Positions 12,109-24,700 of a DNA stretch of 64,000 nucleotides are shown here, in pieces. The position numbers and the translations under genes were made by a program. The notes beneath the pieces were generated by a model. The model did no database searches. It saw only the letters and a program-made list of their open reading frames with translations, and was not told the origin of the DNA. Origin of the DNA: Lunularia cruciata (lineage: Eukaryota; Streptophyta; Marchantiopsida; Lunulariales; Lunulariaceae); assembly GCA_948567375.1 (NCBI GenBank), contig OX419757.1, positions 75,151,836 through 75,215,835 of the forward strand, written 5' to 3'. Position 1 is the first letter of the stretch; each line of letters opens with the position of its first letter.

Positions 12109-15100
12109 CACCAAATATGAATGGGACTAAGATTTCTGCTAAAGCTATGGGATATTTGTGACCCCTGGATGCCTTCAGCATCCTTGGGACAATTTCATAG
12201 TTCCTATGGGTTGGATTTTTTATGGAGAGGTGAAATGCATAGAGATTGGAAAGAATACCAATGGCAGAAGCACTTTGTTTGGCCAACACTTACATTGAGA
12301 GTTGACCTATGAAATATCTCATGATAAAATTGTCTTTTAACTTGTTTTTTGCCAGATCTATAAAAATCAATTTAAATAAAAAAAAATTATATGCAAACAG
12401 TTAGTAACAAAAGCTACTCCATAACTTCAAAAAGTGCCTGCCTAGTTCCATAAGGTTAAGGAAGTTGGTGACTTGATGACAGCAAAGCAAACTATTGAAG
12501 CCCTGGAAAATGGTGGTTGTACCCAAAATCAATACAAGTAGGTAGGTAGAGAATACCTAGGGGCATGTAGCTTCCAAATGGTCTTGGGTGTGGTATAACT
12601 TGGCAAAGGTGCAAAATAGACATCATATTCAAATTTCCCATTCAAGTAAGCCATGATGACATCAAGTTGATCAACAAGGAGACATTGTGTTATAGTCAAG
12701 CCAAGAAGGATGCAAATGGTTCCCATGGTGGCTATGGGTGCAAATGTTGTCCAATAGTTGATGCAAACAACTTAGGTGTAGCCTTGAGCAACCATATGGG
12801 CTTTGAACCTGACCAATAACATCATGCATATTTGTCTTGGTTTTGTAGACCCACCTAGAGTTGGCTATGTTTGCAGAGCAAGGTATGTCAAAGCAAGACA
12901 TTTCGGTGCAAACATGCATTTGGATAAGTGCATCATATTTGACCTAGACGGATTCACTCCAACATTTTGCATTAACACTATGGAGTGCTATGGCATATGA
13001 TATAGGTTTGGTGGAATATGATGGAGCATCTAGAGTGTTATTAATTGACATGTCATTATTGGATGTAGTAGCAATATATTCAAATTTGGGGAACCGACAA
13101 AATGGCTACGGAGTTTGGGTGGTCATACCCAAGACAATGGTGTGTGTGTCTAAAATTTAGGTGGCATTGGGCTTTGTATGGTGATGGTTGCCACTTCAAC
13201 CTTGGGTAGAACATGCATATTTTCATTTATGTTGTGTGTTTCATTCATATTTTCCTTGAAGAAACAATAGCCATCAATAGGGCTAGTGTCAACCTTAATT
13301 GCTATAGGTTGCAGGGTGGTGTGCTCCATGAAATGGGTGTGATACAAATGCAACCATTTGCATGTCTTTGGAATGTAGAAAAAGTATCTATTTGTCCATA
13401 GCTAGTAAAGATCACTTTTATTGCATGCAAGTCAGATTTTCCCAAGTTATGTATATCATTGAGGATGAAAGTTATGTATATCATTGAGGATGAAGGCACA
13501 ATATTCCCATGTGCACATAGGTGTTCCAAATCAGGTTTAGGAGCACTCTAGGCTTCTCATGGTGTACAACCATGCAGATGCAAATTTGGCCTTTGTTCTT
13601 GTAAGTATGTTGCTATTAGTATGACGCCTTCCCAATATCTATTATGTTTTCTTGTAGTGTACATCATAGCTTGTGCCCTTTTGATGAGTGTATGGATAGC
13701 TCATTTGGCAACTTGGTTGAGTTTACATGAGCGAGGAGGTGGTGTTTCTTTTTTATGATCCTGCACTTATGCAACCATACTTTGACTACATAATTGACAA
13801 ATTCACCTCCTCCATTGGTACATAAAATTTTCAAACAACAACCCAAAGATGTCTCTATCCTAGTACGGTATGACTTCAATTTTGAAAACACATCTAATTT
13901 CTGCTTGGGAGGTGCAACATCAACTATGCATGTGAATTCTCTAACCATGATAAGAAAGTATAGGTTGCCTTGGTGCAATGTAGTATACATGGTGCCAGCC
14001 AAATCAGCTCAGACTCAAGCTAATTTCATTGTGGCAATATGTGAGATACCATGGGTGGTAAGGAATTTTGCATGGTGGGATTCAGCTATAGCACAAGGTT
14101 TTCATATCCTGTGAGGTAGATTATTGTAGGGTAGACATATAGCAAAGTTGTATATTTTTCCCATATATGAGGCCCCAAGGTGCCCTAAGCATTGGTGCCA
14201 AAGTGTGGCATGTTTTTTGATAGCTAGAGCAATAATCACAAAGGGATAGAGAATTGAGCCATCAAGCTTGTAGAGGCAATCAACTATCATTGCCAAAGCT
14301 AATGTATGTCCATCCTTGTGCACAATGGCAATGCCACCTTCAAAGGAAACCCATGTACCAATAGCCCCAAGCACTTGGATAGATAGTAGTGTCATTTCTA
14401 AGTTGAGGCAAAGCAAGCATTATTGGAAAAAAAGAGTCTGACCAACTATGGTGCATACATGGAGCATACTTATATTGATAGCTGGTAACATGACTATCTT
14501 TGAGGACAATAGGCTTATTGGTGTTGAGAATCTTGTAGTCATGAAGGGCAACATTGTCATTGGTGATGTGATAGGTTACACTAGAGTTGAGCACAAGTCC
14601 ACTAAGCTTGGCATGTGATGTTGTAGACATACCCAAGAGTAACCATTTGTGGTCTTGGATGGAGGACAATATTTTATCCATTACTTAGGTAGATGTAGTT
14701 GTTGTAGTTGCAATGAGATGAGCTTAGCTTGGCATGCGATTGGTCACATTCAATTGAATGTGAGCAAGTGTGGGCAGGTCCACATGTGGTGGTTTTATGT
14801 GGCACATTGGTCTGCAGGATGTGACATGGGTGCCCATGGGGAAAACCCAGCTTGTTATAACAAACCGTCTCATAATGCACTCTTGTGCCATAATATTCAC
14901 AAGTAACATCTACCTTGTCTGCAGGTGTGGTGTTGTGACAAAGAAAAATTCATGTTCCTTGCCTGGTCTATTCTCCATCTTGCTGGCACAAAGCTCTTTG
15001 GTACATAGCATTGCCTCGACATCAGCTACCTTGAGCCCACCAATCCCTACTATAGCCATGAGAGTCATGAAAAGTGGCATGTGGTCTATTGTAGATAGTG

Positions 15101-15787
15101 CTCCAAGTAGTGTTGAAGCTTGGGCATCCTATTGATGTCCACACTGAAAATTTCTAATCTTTTGGTGAGCTCATGCAAGCAAGCAATGAGCTCCAAGATT
15201 GTCCCTTTATTGCAAAGCTTGAGTATATTGAATTTGCAAAGGATGAAAAGAAATTAGTATTATCTTTTTCTCAAACCTATAAACAAGTTTGCACCAAATT
15301 TGTGTGGTTGTCTTGCAAGTCATCAAGTCAAGGGCTACCATTAGTGACATGGTCAATCTGATCTATGCATTTTCCTTGCCGTCCTCCTTGTCCCAAGTAG
15401 CTTGTAGCTGCTAGTTTGGTAGCTTGTAGTATTGTGTTGGAGCTATCTGCTTGAAGTCTCATTGAGATCCCTTCTTTTGCGTGCTCTAAAGTTCCTGAGT
15501 TGACATCCCATAGGCCTTGGGCATGGAGGATGAGCTCCAAGAATTATTTCCAAATGAGCCAATTGTTTGCACTAATAAGGGGGTCAACATGGTAGATTTT
15601 TTGAGACATCAAGGTTTGCTTGGCCATGGTGATAGCTTAAGAGAAGATTTATAGTCATGCATACATGTAGGTCTTGGACTGTGTGTGTGAATACAATGTA
15701 GGAGTGTGGCATTGTAGAGTTCAGCAAGGGCTCATAACCTATAGAGCTGAAATAGCTCTATTCTATGGCAAGAAGTGTTGCTGCCCA

Positions 15788-15962
15788 TGATGGGAAAAAC
15801 ATAAGTACAAAAGCACATTGTAGAGAACTTAAGAGAGCTAGGGCATCACCCTAAGAGGAAGAGCAGATTGGAGTGATAGGTGGTTGTGGATAAACTTAAC
15901 ATTGTGCAGATAGCATGCTCTATGCAGGCATGTTGCCACATGGAAATGCTCATTGCTCAACA
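15788..15962 (-). repeat. 5' LTR of the copia element
   Basis: 175 bp partner of 10193-10367. In element orientation it starts TGTTGAGC and ends CCCATCA. The two LTRs differ at many positions, so the insertion is old. No standard initiator-Met primer-binding site was recognised just inside it. Confidence 0.88.
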
Positions 15963-16130
15963 CATAGCTCATCCCAAGAAAGAACAAGCTTCTTCACCAT
16001 AGACAGTCAAGTGGACTTTTTCTTCTTCTTGTCTTCTTTGTCGGCTTGTATTCTTGGGCAAGCATGATCTTTGTGGTAGTGCAGAACTCACACAAAATTC
16101 ATTCAATGCAATGCTATGATGACTCAAAGT
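15963..16130. repeat. Dispersed repeat family, copy B (right part)
   Basis: Continues copy B after the copia insertion and matches 2466-2690 of copy A: CATCCCAAG-AAGAACAAG, GGACTTTTTCTTCT and ACTCACACAAAAT. Unlike copy A it has only one copy of the 61-bp unit. Confidence 0.75.
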
Positions 16131-16999
16131 CAATGTGACTCCACATAGATAATAGATTAGGATGATTCTATTTAGTAAAATAGGGGGTCAATTTAATAAT
16201 TTCCAAAAAAGTTAGCTGAAAATTTTAAATTCCTTTTCAACACATCTTGTAAATAATTTTATGAACTAACACCAAGTATTTTATAAGGTCTCCAAATTTT
16301 CTTTGGAATTTTATAAGAAGCCAATTAAAACACACTACACTTTGTATATCCTCTCCTATCATTGCATCAATTCTAGTATTCTAGTAAGAATTTTTTGTTT
16401 CACAAGAGTGGCTAAAGGGCAAAAAGACCTTGTCTTTAAATGATAATTTAGTTTATATAATCATATATATAACACTTTTGGTAACAATTCTGGAATAAAA
16501 AAAATAGAAATTAATGATGTTAACTACAATATTATTCTAATCCCTAATATTTGTGTATATTGGCAAACTAATATATATTGTGACTTCAACTTCAAGCCAA
16601 TTAAGTTCCTAAGGGTTTATAAATCCTGATTGAATTTACATCATAATCATGCCAAAACATAGTGTGTAAAAGGAGGAACATGATTATCAAGGTTTAAGCC
16701 ATGTAAGAGTCTATGGTTTAACTTTGGATAAATTGTTGCCATGAGCATCATGTATCAAATTGTGCTAGAAATTGTGTTGCCAACTCCAAACTAGAAGTAG
16801 TACACTAGTTGGTGGATAGAATGAGTTCCCAAACAATAAGGTCTAAGCTTCCTTTTGCAAACTGGATGTCAAAATTGTGGATTGATATTTGCTTATAGTG
16901 TGCTACTATTTCTTAGTAATGTCTTGTAGAGAAAATTTCTGAGACTGAAAAGTGATGAGAGCCATTCTTATACAACTTATAGATTACTCTCATAACCAA
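16131..16999. other. AT-rich intergenic DNA, nothing recognised
   Basis: No coding, RNA or structured element was seen; long A/T runs dominate. Confidence 0.5.
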
Positions 17000-17563
17000 A
17001 TAAAGCAAGTACAGTGGTTAACTCTACAAAAATGCATTATTTCATGAACTAAAGTTATTGAAATGGATGGAAGTATGACTATATAGCTTTGAATTTATGA
17101 CTCAGTTGTTCTTGATTTTCATTTTATGTAGTATCATTCTTATGTACACTATATTTGCAACTTACTACACAATGCACAACATTGGTTGTAAATGACTTGC
17201 AAATAGTTAACCCATCTCTTAGTACACGAGAGGTAAAACTATGAGTAATCTAATCACGTCCTCTCCTCGTTTATGAAGACAAGATATTGTGCCCTTCTTA
17301 ATCTAACTTCACATATTACACAAGATTATGGAAGGAATATGAGGCCAAACCTCAAATTTTTCTTCTATTTCCCCAATAGCATAGTAAAATGTTATATGTT
17401 ATCTTGTCTCACTCTACAACATTCTCAACTTTTGCAAGGATTTCCTTTGATCAGAGATTTTTCCTTTCCATACTACACTTCCTAATTTCTAGAGAGTGAG
17501 GGTAGGAAAATTGGTATGCATGGAGCAAACAAAAAGAAAAAGGTGGAATAGAAAAAGCATTGT
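17000..17563 (+). repeat. Helitron 5' region, shared with 45797-46367
   Basis: Diverged direct repeat. Shared blocks include GCATTATTTCATGAAC, GGAAGTATGACTAT, CATGAGTAATCTAATCAC-type sequence, TAATAGCATAGTAA and CACTTCCT. The copies differ by many substitutions and small indels. Confidence 0.82.
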
Positions 17564-18650
17564 GAAAGCTTTTGAAATTGCTCAAGCCCGTAGAAATAGG
17601 TTGGCTTGAGAATGACGTGCCACGTGCATAGATGTTGAGCATGAAGTAGATATACAAGATATTAAAGTAGGCATGTGGAGTATCTAACTGAAGATCAGAT
17701 TGAGGATCTAGAAATTGATCATTGTACTCATGTTACACAACATGTTGAGCAAATAGAGGAGGAGGCAATGGTTGTCCAAGAGAATGGTTGTCTAGCACAT
17801 CAAGCAGCATGTGCTACAATCTTAGGTTTTACATTGGTATGTCATGTAGTTTGGCTGTCAGCATTTGACAGAAAATTTCAGCAAATTAATATGCATTATC
17901 ATGCATGTTGCACTTTTCATTTGCTAGAAGAGAGTATCAATAATAAGTGCTCAACATGTATCATAGGATGAGTAGACTTTTGCCAATAGAAAGGGAAATT
18001 TTCATGTATGTACAATTGTATATTGTCAATAACCATGCTACTCTACATGGTCAAGTGTCAATTTTCAAAAGTCTAGACCACAATACAATGGAGTTGCTCC
18101 AAAACATGTTACATGAGCACAAACCTTACACATGACTTTTTGAAATGTTTGTCAACAATTGATAGAGCAACAAGCAACATCATATGAGGTTGGTGCAATC
18201 ATGGTTGGCAATAGTAGTATGTCAAATTGGGAGATTGTTGCCAAGAGTGTGAATGGGACTCTTCAATCGATCTTGCACTATGCATATTTTCCATTGCATT
18301 ATGTGCGTCTCTTTCCCAACAAGCATTAAGGATAGTATTTGGACATCCTATTGAGAGGCTTTTGAATGCAAAGATGTGGAGTTTGAAAAAGTGGACCCAA
18401 ATTCTCTTAGAGGTATGAGCAAATCAAGGAGAGTAATGCATATGCAATTTTATGCATACATGTTTCACCTGCTCAATTTCCACTAGCATATCTTCTATGC
18501 AAGCAACATTCTATAATAGTACATTGTAGATGCATGCACATATGTTAAATAGAACCACTTGAAGTTCCTCAAGAACAATCAAAAGGACTTGCAATGCTTA
18601 ATTTATATTGGAGTGGTGGATGTTGTAGAGTTAAGATGTTTGTTATTATT
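17000..18650 (+). mobile_element. Helitron relic (helicase-like N-terminal region)
   Basis: Broken plus-strand translations follow the order of plant Helitron Rep/helicase proteins: a Cys/His block about 17870-17960 (HYHACCTFHLL), VQLYIVNNHATLHG about 18020-18055, LLQNMLHEHKPYT about 18095-18135, YEVGAIMVG then SVNGTLQSILHYAYFPLHYV with LFPNKH about 18183-18324, and SRRVMHMQFYAYMFHL with YIVDACTYV and LKFLKNNQKDL about 18426-18600. The ATP-binding helicase part was not found. Stops and frameshifts occur throughout, so it is inactive. The 5' part (17000-17563) recurs at 45797-46367. Confidence 0.82.
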
Positions 18651-20554
18651 CTCAACTACCTCAAAAAAGGGCTCAAAGTAGAGTGAGAATGCATCTCAAG
18701 GTCATTCCAGATATCAAGCCAGAAACTAACTAAGCGGTTCAGTCAGTAAGTGCAGATCATGCCTCCCTCCGTAATCTTTGTAAGCACAACTTGTTCTGGT
18801 TTAACCAAAATTGTCACAACGCACCTGAACAATCCGCACACCGTTTAGTGCCTTCACCTACAGGAAGGGCAAGCATGAAAGACAAGTTAGTTGGATGTAG
18901 AAATTCACATACAGCATGTGATCATATTCAGAGGAAAAACCACCCAGTGGGTGCAGGGCAGATGCCAAGGGTGATTCCACTTCTTAGGTCTGACTGAACT
19001 AGTGTTTTTGAAGATGTAAGAGATCAATATCTTGTTGTAGAAAATTGACTTCTTCACACACCACACCATTTCATTCAAGAGTGTTTTGGTTGCGGTTTGC
19101 ACTTGCTTCCTTATTGACTCAAGGAAGGAAGGCATGTCCCTTAAGGTAAGGTTACTTCTCTAAGGATCTTACAACATAGAGAGTTTCTTTGATTAACCTT
19201 TTTCACACTCAGATGAGTCTACACTAAAACACACGGCTGACCAATGGCTTACCACACTACCACTCCACCACAAATAAATTCTCCCAACCTGGGGTTGAGT
19301 TAAGTCTTGCAAGGGCCAAAACCAAAAGGCTTCTAATTCTAACTCAAATGATAATTATCCATCATATATTCTAGTCAAGTAGCTCAAGAGAATCCTAGAA
19401 GTATATGTCCTATAGCCAAATAAAATTTAGAACCATCTAAGTCTAATGGGGTTCTTTTGGATGTGGATAGTAAGATGGTGTGTATTTTATTCATTAGCTT
19501 GATAGGTTGGATAGTAAGATATATGCTTTATATTGTAGGTTGTTGGTGTATAAGATCTCTTTGAAGAAAGCTTATGTAGAAGATACTAACCGGATAGCTT
19601 AAATAACATCCTTGAGAAATTTCAATGCGACAACAAAGGGCCATGTTGCATGAGTGTCCTCAACTTCTTGGCTAGTTTTGCAAGAATGGCTAGATGTTTT
19701 GCCAACTTTTCATTCTTCTAAGCTTTGAAGAAAGCTTATATAGAAGATAATAATAGGATAGTGACATAACATCCTTGAGAAATTCCAATGCCACAACAAA
19801 AGGAAATGTTGGATAAGTATCATTACCTCCTTGGTTAGTTTTGCAAGAATGGTTAGATGCTTTACCAACTTTGCATTCCTCTTTGTTGGTCATAATCAAA
19901 GTACTAAAATGTTTAGCAAATTAGAAAGCAACATAGACAAAAAGGAGTTTTACATTGCTAGCTTTTGTTGAGGTATAGAGGTATCATATAATCCTAAAAT
20001 TGAGTTCATTTTAATTACTAAATGTTGGGATATCACTCTTGGTTGAAACATACACATCTTCTTTACAATAGATCTAATTGCATTACATTCAACCAAAAAT
20101 TCAAGCTCATTTTGAAAGAAATTGTCCATAGTTTTTGGTTACTTCTTGATGGAGTTAGAAACTTTTACATTGGCTAAGGAATCAAGGGTGCTAAACAACT
20201 CTGAGTTGGGGTTTTTGAAATCATATTCAAATATCAAACACTCAAACAAGAAAGCTTGCCATATGAATGTAATCCATCAAAACAAGACCTTGAAGATAAT
20301 TTCAGCAAGCATGAGCTTTACTTTGGGACACTAAGACAAGTACCAATCAAAGTACTCAAGTCTCATGAGATGGTCATCAAGTAGGAGACTTAAAAAAATT
20401 ATTGCAAAGAGAGATTCAAAGTGGAGGACTTTTAGGATAGCCAAATAGTGAAGATCAAATTATGTATAAATGAAGCAAGGACCATTCCAAAGAAATTTTT
20501 GAGTCATAATATGTAATAGAAGATTGAGATGCGTGGATTGGTAGGTGTTTTTTT
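18651..20554. other. Intergenic DNA with one tandem duplication
   Basis: No gene is recognised. A diverged two-copy tandem repeat of about 164 bp lies at 19563-19726 and 19727-19882, starting GAAGAAAGCTTAT in each copy. It shares ATAACATCCTTGAGAAATT and GTTTTGCAAGAATGG. Confidence 0.6.
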
Positions 20555-21787
20555 AGAGAATTTTCATAATATGGCCCTATTTTAACCAATATTTCACTAT
20601 ATGAACCGAGTAAAAGAATTTCAAAATATGACCACAAATAAGAGTCACCCACAAACTCTATTGCAATGTTAATTTCTATGTGCCTCACTTGCATTGCGTG
20701 CAGCACTTTGAATGATTGACTAACCTCTTCTAATGAAACAATTTGCAATCATGTCTCTATCCTATTGCAAGTTGAAGCCAAAATGGATAGTAATATAATT
20801 TACTTTTTAATTAAACTCTTCTAATGAAATGATCCTCAATCATAACAACCCTATCATTACAGACTTATGTTTGGGCCAAAAATAGGCTGCATTGAAGGAA
20901 GAATAAAAATTATTAGCATAAGAGCATCATATCATGCAACAACAAATCAATGATATCAACAAATCAATGATATTTTGTTCAAGTATAAAAACACATTTTT
21001 GTTGATGGTCTTGGGTTCTTAAGGATGAGGCATCCAAAATGTCTATGGCAATGTAGCCAATTAGGAACTCATAAGATCCTCAAAAATATTTGAAGTTTCT
21101 TCTGCACAACAAAACCTAAACCTTAAACTTCTCCATGACAATTACAATTGGTCATGTAGCCCTAGCAATATTGTTAAATATGCAGATCCTTTTCGTATAT
21201 TACCATCTATAGTTGGCATGAGTCATATAGAACAAATGATTCATGTTTTTGCATTTGAACTTTGAATTACATGACAAAGTAGACATAAGCAAAGGATTTG
21301 TGAAATGGTTATATTGGTCTAATCTTCTTAGGGCTAAAGAATTGAAAAATGCTGCAGAAGATGTGATAGCAAAAATGCATGTAATTTTTGTCCACTTCCA
21401 TCTATAAGTGAACAAACTTTATCATGGTTAAACCTCCAATTTCTCTTCATGGATAAATAAAGTCAAAATCTTCTAGCATAAGAGAGAAATTCAACCCAGA
21501 GCACTTGATGCTTACTTTATAGGAATTTAAGATTTACTCTTATTAAGTAAGCATAAGATAATTAAACCTCAAGGAGGATAGTATAAGCTTAGGAGAGTTA
21601 ACTCTCCTAAGCTCCTTTTGAAACTAAAGATTTATTTTCTCAAGTAAGTATTAAGCTCTCTTCTAGTGTTATAAGGTTGCAATAGAGTTTTTGTGTGAAT
21701 CTTGTGTATGGTCATATTGTGAATTATTTTAAGCAAGGTCATATGGTGAAATAGGGCTAAAATAGTATCATATTGTGAAAAATCTCT
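20555..21787. mobile_element. Non-autonomous DNA transposon with about 90-bp inverted ends
   Basis: The left end (20555-20645) and right end (21695-21787) are imperfect inverted repeats. Both begin AGAGA and share TTTTCA-AATATG, CTATTTTA, TATTTCAC-ATATGA and AATATGACCA. The interior has no intact transposase frame. It contains a perfect 28-bp palindrome at 21586-21613. No convincing target-site duplication was established, so the exact ends are approximate. Confidence 0.72.
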
Positions 21788-24170
21788 GGCTTTTATTATA
21801 GATTGTAGTGAAATTAGGAGATTTTGAAAGCAACCTCTTGGCCATTAACTTTGTTCCATTTTTATTTTATTTTATTTTTGCAATCTATGTAGAAACTTAG
21901 AGCACCTACTTGCAAAAAGAATTAATTTTTTTTGAAATATAAAAGGGAAGTTGTGACCTTCAATCTATCCGTCAATAAGTTTTGCATGAGAATGAAGACA
22001 ATCCACATGATATTCCTTGAGTGTTTTGAAGAACTGAGTGTAGAGAATAGGTAGTTTCATGTTCACTTTTAAATGTTGTGTACATAATGTATTATGCACT
22101 CTTAATGCTCACTTTTATTTTTGGTATCTATTGACTATAACTAGAGAAAATTATTTCTAAGATCTCACTTTGGATATGAAATTTATAGAGTGATAGTTTA
22201 AAGGATAATCTTAAATCTAGGTGAGAAGAGCTTTAATTGGAAGCAGTGAAGGTTCATTACTCAATTGACCATGCTAAAATACCTCCATGCAAAAACTTCA
22301 TTTTACTTTTAAACATCAAGGAACTTAACCTTGCTTCTCATACAAAACCTTGTTCATTGAAATGGATTTTATGTTCTCTTCTTGATGACTAAATTTTCAC
22401 ATTCTAGATAAATATATAACAGATCCTAAATTTTGAAGTTATCAATTTGTAATACCATAAATTTATAGGCTAAATTTTTTTATGTAAAGTAATAAGCATG
22501 CTAAGATCATTTTCCCACAACAAAGCTTTGCAAGATTAGTAATAATAAGAAGGAAAAAACTAATATCATAGAGAAAACATTAGATTATGACTTATATTTG
22601 TAAATTAATTAACTATTATTATATATTTGGTTAGTGAGATGGTTAGCTAATAAAATTGATATTTTATTGATATCAATATATATTATATCTTTTTTTGGTA
22701 GCCAATTTCCCAAGCTTATAGGATCACCATCTTTGGAAGTCTAATTATTCATATCTTTATCAATCTGATAACCTTGAAACCATACTAGAGAAAATTATAA
22801 TGATTATTAGAAAAGCTTGTTTATTTGCAAGCCTTATCTATTTGAAAGTTCTAAATATGGAATCTTTTATGAATTCTTTGCTCTTATAAATCTTATTAAA
22901 AGTTCTTTGTATTATATGCTTAAAAGATATTAAAGAAAATTTTATTTTCAAACACTTAGTGCTTGATTTCAACATATTTGAGTATAAAGATATGGTTTTA
23001 AACCACAAAGATTTTCTTCATTTCTTAATTTCTTCATGCATTTTGATCTTATTCTTTTCTTGAAAAATTTGTTCTGCAAAAACCACCATATCAAGCTTTT
23101 CAAAAACACATGCACTACTTTAATCTTTATCTTTTGCAAAATTAATAAAACTCTTATGAAATCATGTAAATGTTTGTATACTCAGTAATTTTGGACTATT
23201 AATATATCTATTTTATTTATAATAAGACCATATAACTTGAGTTTTATATGAAGATTAATAAATTAATAGATTGGTTTTGGTTGCTCGACTCTTTTGAAAT
23301 AGTTTTTTTTGGTGATTTGGAGTTTTATGAGGTATTCAATCTCTTATATAAGATTCCGTCCTTCAAGATTTATGAGTAATAATTGGTGAAGATATATTGA
23401 ATCTTCTTCAGTTCTATACACCATGATTATGAATCAAAATATTATCCATTAAAATCTTTTGAGCTTTAACTTCCCAATTATGCCTCCTATCTAATTTGGA
23501 ATACATAGTTCGTTGGATCAATTTCTTAAAACCCATTTCAAATAAGAAAAATAAGCACAAGGTTTTTGCCTTGCTTACATGGTTTGTTGTGAAGATATAA
23601 GGAAACTGGGTACTCTTTTCTACTCTGAGATTACTACTTTGCATTCCTACAAAGTAAGTATTAGAATCTTGTGTTAGATACTACTAGCATCATATGACTT
23701 ATATATATATATATGATCTGGCATACTTGCTTTTTAGGATATAAAAGTCTTTACTCCATAATGAGATAAAATAAATGTGGTTATTGTTATTAGTTCTATT
23801 AAAAAATATATATCTTTATTATCAAACTCTATATATGCTAAATTTTGATGTAGGTTAGGCAATGTTGCAAAACAATTGCGAGACCTTTTTAAAGTGAATT
23901 TGAAGGTTATCTCTCCGATGTGGAATTTCTTGAGGTGAATACAAGAGGATTCATTCTAAAATACCACGAATGATCTATATAAATCTTATGAAACTTTGGA
24001 ATTTGTTTTTCTTTATCTACATTGGGCCAGAATGGCCGTCTTATAATTTGAAATGCTTGAAGATTCCAAATCATTATAAGTAAGTTCAACAACAAAAAAT
24101 TTGAATGAAGAAAATTTTGAAAGTGTTTAAAGCCTTTATCTTGGTTTATGATCTATAAGTTGATAATGAG
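21788..24170. other. AT-rich intergenic DNA, no gene recognised
   Basis: Very AT-rich, with short TA runs (around 23700). No coding or RNA feature could be supported. Confidence 0.5.
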
Positions 24171-24228
24171 AGAAGAGGTGACTGCAAACAAGAAGGATGA
24201 GAAGACCCAATCAAGCCGTACATCAAGA
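24171..24228 (-). repeat. Retroposon 3' tail, copy 2
   Basis: On the minus strand: GTACGGCTTGATTGGGTCTT, CTCATCCTTCTTGTTT, GCAGTCACCTCTTCTC. This is the terminal part of the tail defined at 4895-5085, diverged at its last 20 bases. Confidence 0.7.
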
Positions 24229-24621
24229 TGTCTTATGGTCTAGAAGTTAATGGTAAGAATGTAAAGGTCATAGATAATGATTACTTTCCTCTACTTTTAG
24301 AGATATAACTTTCCATGTTAACAATTTTTTTTTGCTTGTTTTGGTTTATATAATTTAGTCCAATTCATCAATCATCAATCATTAGCTAATATCAATGAAT
24401 TTTCGAATTATATTAATTTATTATAATACATATTTTCTACTCTTAGAATAAAAGTTGAGGCTATTCTATATAGTAGTTGCAGCCATCATGAAAATAAAAT
24501 ATATTCATATGATCACTTTGCTTAGATTCCATTAGATATAGAGTATTTTAACCAAGTGTGTAAAGTCATGGTACTCTTTGAGAAATGACTTTATTAAAAG
24601 AGAGAGAGAGAGAAATATATA

Positions 24622-24700
24622 TATAAACCAAGAGAGAATATCTTAAATTTTCATTTTATATATATAATGAAAATTTAAGATATTCGCTCTTTGGTTTTTA
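24622..24700. repeat. Near-perfect long hairpin (MITE-like)
   Basis: Arms of about 35 bp: the left reads AAACCAAGAGAGAATATC then TTAAATTTTCATT, and the right is its reverse complement with one or two changes. A short TATATA loop separates them. It is preceded by an (AG)n run at 24599-24613. It may be a fold-back element or a miniature transposon. Confidence 0.85.

Larger units (their letters stand above)
10193..15962 (-). mobile_element. Degenerate Ty1/copia LTR retrotransposon
   Basis: Two 175-bp LTRs (10193-10367 and 15788-15962) flank a minus-strand gag-pol relic. In coding order: gag beginning MAKQTLMSQKIY at 15627, with a stop after IWK and continuing LILHAQGLWDVNSG; protease-like region about 14680-14450; GAG-pre-integrase LWHQCLGHLG near 14210; integrase with LCTNGGGEF about 13830-13790; RT fragment VDQLDVIMAYLNGKF about 12690-12620; RNase H end with KHIDIRHHYIKDIV about 11290-11240. 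This pol order (IN before RT) defines copia. Many stops and frameshifts make it dead. A purine-rich tract GGTAGAGTGGAG abuts the 3' LTR. Flanking pentamers CGTAG (10188-10192) and CATAG (15963-15967) look like a TSD with one mismatch. Confidence 0.9.

Noticed and set aside
12121..12312. Faint resemblance of the plus-strand translation (WDICDPWMP, YGLDF) to plastid psbC
   Set aside because: Too few matching positions and no supporting nucleotide blocks; left unassigned.
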